From Faecalibacterium sp. (lineage in GTDB: Bacteria; Bacillota; Clostridia; Oscillospirales; Ruminococcaceae), in assembly GCA_017483235.1 (NCBI GenBank), contig JAFULE010000165.1:1-8651 (forward strand): a DNA stretch of 8,651 bases. Reading direction: 5' to 3'. The notes beneath the pieces are model-generated. The model was not told the DNA's origin. It saw only the letters and a list, made by a program, of their open reading frames with translations, and did no database searches. Shown here piece by piece: positions 6,550 through 8,651 of the stretch. How positions within the stretch are numbered: the first letter of the stretch is position 1; every line of letters begins with the position of its first letter. The position numbers were made by a program, and so were the translations under genes.

Positions 6550-6771
6550 ATGAAAAACAGCAATCAGAACAGCAACCAGAACGCCAAGAACAGCCAGAAC
6601 AAGCAGCCCAATCAGTACACCAGCAGCAACCGTGCCAGCAACGGCATGAACAGCTCGAACGAGCACAAGCACCCCAACCAGTACACCAAGGGTGCCGATG
6701 ACGAGGGCGGCAAGAACGCCAAGAATTCCACCAACGCCAAGAATTCCAGCAACAGCAAAAACTGCCGCTGA
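6550..6771 (+). CDS. Asn-rich small hypothetical protein with internal repeats
   Basis: The only plus-strand gene, 73 aa, unrecognised. 19 residues are Asn, and most others are Ser, Lys, Gln and Gly, so it should be hydrophilic and disordered, with no signal peptide or membrane segment. PNQYT occurs at 20-24 and 42-46; NAKNS occurs at 11-15, 56-60 and 62-66; one short acidic stretch DDE is at 50-52, and the end is NCR. The start at 6550 was preferred over the in-frame ATG at 6514 because GAAAGGAGA sits 9 nt upstream of it. Support for coding: a good ribosome binding site, nearly all Asn codons AAC (an expression-type bias) and a strong terminator 17 nt after the stop. Composition recalls minor small acid-soluble spore proteins, but I cannot match a family. 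Confidence 0.72.
   Translation: MKNSNQNSNQNAKNSQNKQPNQYTSSNRASNGMNSSNEHKHPNQYTKGADDEGGKNAKNSTNAKNSSNSKNCR
6715..6768 (+). repeat. 18-bp in-frame tandem repeat at the gene's 3' end
   Basis: Units at 6715-6732 and 6733-6750 differ by one base in 18 (AACGCCAAGAATTCCACC in the first); 6751-6768 is a diverged third copy. Each unit encodes six residues, NAKNST, NAKNSS and NSKNCR, so change in copy number would keep the reading frame. Confidence 0.8.
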
Positions 6772-6788
6772 ACGCTGACCCCATAAGC

Positions 6789-6841
6789 AAAGCCCGCCGT
6801 TTTGCAGCACCGTTCTCCGGTGCCGGAAAGCGGCGGGCTTT
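6789..6841. terminator. Bidirectional terminator between the Asn-rich gene and mrnC
   Basis: A 53-nt near-palindrome centred on 6815: an 11-bp GC-rich outer stem (AAAGCCCGCCG with CGGCGGGCTTT), three A-T pairs and one G/T wobble, two mismatches, then a 6-bp stem GCACCG/CGGTGC around TTCTC. It lies between two convergent gene ends (stops at 6771 and 6852). Plus-strand read-out ends CTTTCGGTTTTGG; minus-strand read-out ends CTTTGCTTATGG, so it can serve both. Confidence 0.87.
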
Positions 6842-6851
6842 CGGTTTTGGA

Positions 6852-7274
6852 TCAATCCACAACGTTGGGGTCGAAGTTCTGCCACAGCACCTCGAACAGT
6901 TCTTCGATGCGGGTGCTTTGGCCGGTGAGATACAGCCAGCCCAGCAGGCACTCAAACCCGGTGGAGGCGCGATACTCTTCGGCCGAGGCATGTTTGGCCA
7001 CACTGGCCTTGTTGGCATTGCGCCCGCGCTTGAACATGGCAAGCTCGTCTTCGGTAAGCAGCGGTTCCAGCAGTTTTTCTTCCCGGAACTGCGCCCGAGC
7101 CGAAACATACTTGACCTTTTCGGCGTTCAACTTGCCGGGGTGCAGATGGGTGGTGCACACCAGCCGGCGGCGCACCAGCAGCTCCAGCACGCTGTCGCCC
7201 ACAAAGGCAAGGCTGAGCGGGCTGAGCTGACGTACATCCACGGTATTCGGCTGCAGGTCAAACAACTGCGGCAT
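6852..7274 (-). CDS. mrnC: Mini-ribonuclease III
   Basis: Cytoplasmic double-strand-specific RNase of 140 aa made only of an RNase III catalytic domain, with no dsRNA-binding domain, as expected for Mini-III. In Bacillus subtilis the enzyme matures 23S rRNA ends with help from ribosomal protein L3. Signature blocks are SLAFVGDSVLELLVRR (21-36, catalytic Asp27), KRGRNANK (82-89) and YRASTGFECLLGWLYL (101-116, catalytic Glu108). The start at 7274 has AAAGGAG 5 nt upstream. It begins 38 nt after the obg stop with no terminator between, so it is probably translated from the obg transcript; the pairing joins 23S maturation with 50S assembly. In many Firmicutes mrnC lies beside cysS, not obg. Confidence 0.94.
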   Translation of the reverse strand: MPQLFDLQPNTVDVRQLSPLSLAFVGDSVLELLVRRRLVCTTHLHPGKLNAEKVKYVSARAQFREEKLLEPLLTEDELAMFKRGRNANKASVAKHASAEEYRASTGFECLLGWLYLTGQSTRIEELFEVLWQNFDPNVVD

Positions 7275-7312
7275 AACGGCTCCTTTCGGCCTTTTTCGGC
7301 AGACGGTGCTGC

Positions 7313-8596
7313 TTAGAAGATATAGTCGAACTGGTATTCGCCGATGAGGATGGTGTCTTCTTCCTCAACGCCCTGACGCACCAGTTCGTCCAGCAGGCCG
7401 CTTTCACCCAGCTGGCGCTGGAAGTACTGCAGGCTTTCGTAGTCGTCCACGTTGCTGCCGGCCAGAATACGCTCCAGCCAGGGGGCATCCACCGAGAAGG
7501 TGTGGGCGTCCACACGGGTAACGGTAAAGCTGCGGCCGCCGGCGGTCTTATCCGGCTTTTTGTATTCGGCGGCAAACACCGGCACGGCGGGAATATCCTT
7601 CAGGCGGCTGTACACAAAGCCAGGCAGGCTGCGCACGCCCTGCATGGTGGCTGCCGAGATGGCTACAAATTCCAGCCCCTTGCTTTCCACATAAGCCTTG
7701 AATTCGGCGATCTGCTCTTCGGTGGCAATGTCGCACTTATTGGCCACCACGATCTGGGGGCGGGCCGCCAGCGCAGGGCTGAACTTGGCCAGTTCTTCGT
7801 TGATCTTTTCAAAATCCTCTTTGGGGTCGCGGCACTCGCTGCCCGAAACGTCCACCACATGCAGCAGCAGGCGGCAGCGCTCCACATGGCGCAGGAAGTC
7901 GTGGCCCAGGCCGATGCCCTCGCTGGCACCTTCGATCAGGCCGGGAATATCGGCACAGACAAAGCTGGCACCCTCGTCGCAGCGCACCACGCCCAGGGTG
8001 GGCACCAGTGTGGTGAAATGGTAATTGGCGATTTTGGGCTTAGCCGCCGAAATGGTGGAAATAAGGGTGGACTTGCCCACGTTGGGGAAGCCGATCAGGC
8101 CCACATCGGCGATCAGCTTCAGTTCCAGGGTCACCTTCATGTCCTCGCCGGGCATACCGGGCTTGGCAAATTTGGGGATCTGCCGGGTGGGGGTGGCAAA
8201 ATGGGCATTGCCCCAGCCGCCGCGGCCGCCCTTGCAGATGGTGACCGGAGCGTGATCGGACAGATCAGCAATGACAAGGCCGCTTTCGGCGTCCTTGATG
8301 ACGGTGCCCATGGGCACCTTGATGATCAGGTTTTCGGCATTGGCGCCGTGGCAGTTGCTGCCGCCGCCCTTGCCGCCGTCGGGGGCGGTGTACTTGCGCT
8401 TGTAGCGGAAGTCCATCAGGGTGGACAGATGATCGTCCACCACAAAGATGATGTCTCCGCCCTTGCCGCCGTCGCCGCCGTCGGGACCGCCGGCCGCCAC
8501 AAATTTTTCGCGGTGGAAACTGACGGCGCCGTCGCCGCCCTTGCCCGCGTGCAGCCAGATGGTTGCAATATCGATAAAGTTGGTTTGCACTGCCAT
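7313..8596 (-). CDS. obg: Obg family GTPase (50S assembly)
   Basis: Essential GTPase in late 50S ribosome assembly, also linked to stress and ppGpp responses; 427 aa. The glycine-rich Obg fold (about 5-160) has the loops GGPDGGDGGKGGD and GGKGGGSNCHG. The G domain has G1 GFPNVGKST (169-177), switch region HFTT (193-196), G3 DIPGLIEGA (216-224), G4 NKCD (286-289) and G5 ISAAT (313-317). The C-terminal OCT domain (about 350-427) ends ILIGEYQFDYIF, as in Firmicutes. The start at 8596 has AAAGGAGG 9 nt upstream. In many Firmicutes obg follows rplU and rpmA; those would lie past the right edge. No promoter is visible in the 55 nt upstream. Confidence 0.98.
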   Translation of the reverse strand: MAVQTNFIDIATIWLHAGKGGDGAVSFHREKFVAAGGPDGGDGGKGGDIIFVVDDHLSTLMDFRYKRKYTAPDGGKGGGSNCHGANAENLIIKVPMGTVIKDAESGLVIADLSDHAPVTICKGGRGGWGNAHFATPTRQIPKFAKPGMPGEDMKVTLELKLIADVGLIGFPNVGKSTLISTISAAKPKIANYHFTTLVPTLGVVRCDEGASFVCADIPGLIEGASEGIGLGHDFLRHVERCRLLLHVVDVSGSECRDPKEDFEKINEELAKFSPALAARPQIVVANKCDIATEEQIAEFKAYVESKGLEFVAISAATMQGVRSLPGFVYSRLKDIPAVPVFAAEYKKPDKTAGGRSFTVTRVDAHTFSVDAPWLERILAGSNVDDYESLQYFQRQLGESGLLDELVRQGVEEEDTILIGEYQFDYIF

Positions 8597-8651
8597 AGGG
8601 GGGTACCTCCTTTGGTTGTTGCAGATGAGGTTGACAGAAAAAGCCGAGCCA
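8597..8651 (-). other. Upstream leader of obg, cut by window edge
   Basis: Contains the obg ribosome binding site AAAGGAGG and, at the edge, on the minus strand GGCTCGGCTTTTTCTG, which could be the last half of a terminator of the gene upstream. With the other arm outside the window this cannot be decided. All three minus-strand frames stay open, so no upstream stop codon is seen. Confidence 0.3.

Noticed and set aside
8631..8636. TTGACA on the plus strand, a perfect -35 hexamer
   Set aside because: The matching -10 would lie past the window edge, and no plus-strand gene is visible there.

Overview
The window looks like chromosomal DNA from a GC-rich gut Firmicute, most likely Oscillospiraceae/Ruminococcaceae (Faecalibacterium, Gemmiger or Subdoligranulum type). 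The reasons are near-perfect AAGGAGG ribosome binding sites before nearly every gene, a Mini-III RNase (mrnC), an Obg GTPase with the OCT tail, and a sensor kinase of clostridial type. The genus is an inference. No mobile element, CRISPR array, tRNA or rRNA is visible.

All genes but one read leftwards (minus strand). From the right edge, obg is followed 38 nt later by mrnC, with no terminator between them, so they are probably one operon. A large bidirectional terminator separates mrnC from the only plus-strand gene, a 73-residue Asn-rich, repeat-bearing small protein that I cannot assign. That gene is divergent from an RsmF-type rRNA m5C methyltransferase. Next comes yebC with its own extended -10 promoter and a strong terminator, then a DUF2804 gene with a near-consensus sigma-A promoter and a structured 5' leader. 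Last is a two-component system: an OmpR-family response regulator followed 3 nt later by a multi-pass sensor histidine kinase that runs off the left edge. The regulator's promoter carries a direct repeat with 11-bp period of the kind OmpR/PhoB-type regulators bind, which suggests autoregulation.

Four of the eight genes (obg, mrnC, rsmF-like, yebC) act on ribosome assembly, rRNA processing or modification, or translation, so the right two thirds is a housekeeping neighbourhood. The left third is accessory: a sensor system of unknown signal and a DUF2804 protein of unknown function. I see no obvious multi-gene novel system. The least explained items are the Asn-rich small protein with its 18-bp tandem repeats, the structured DUF2804 leader, and the regulator's putative operator. 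There is no stretch above 300 bases without a gene; the larger intergenic gaps (2555-2788, 3887-4114, 4850-4967, 6435-6549) hold the promoters, hairpins and terminators listed.
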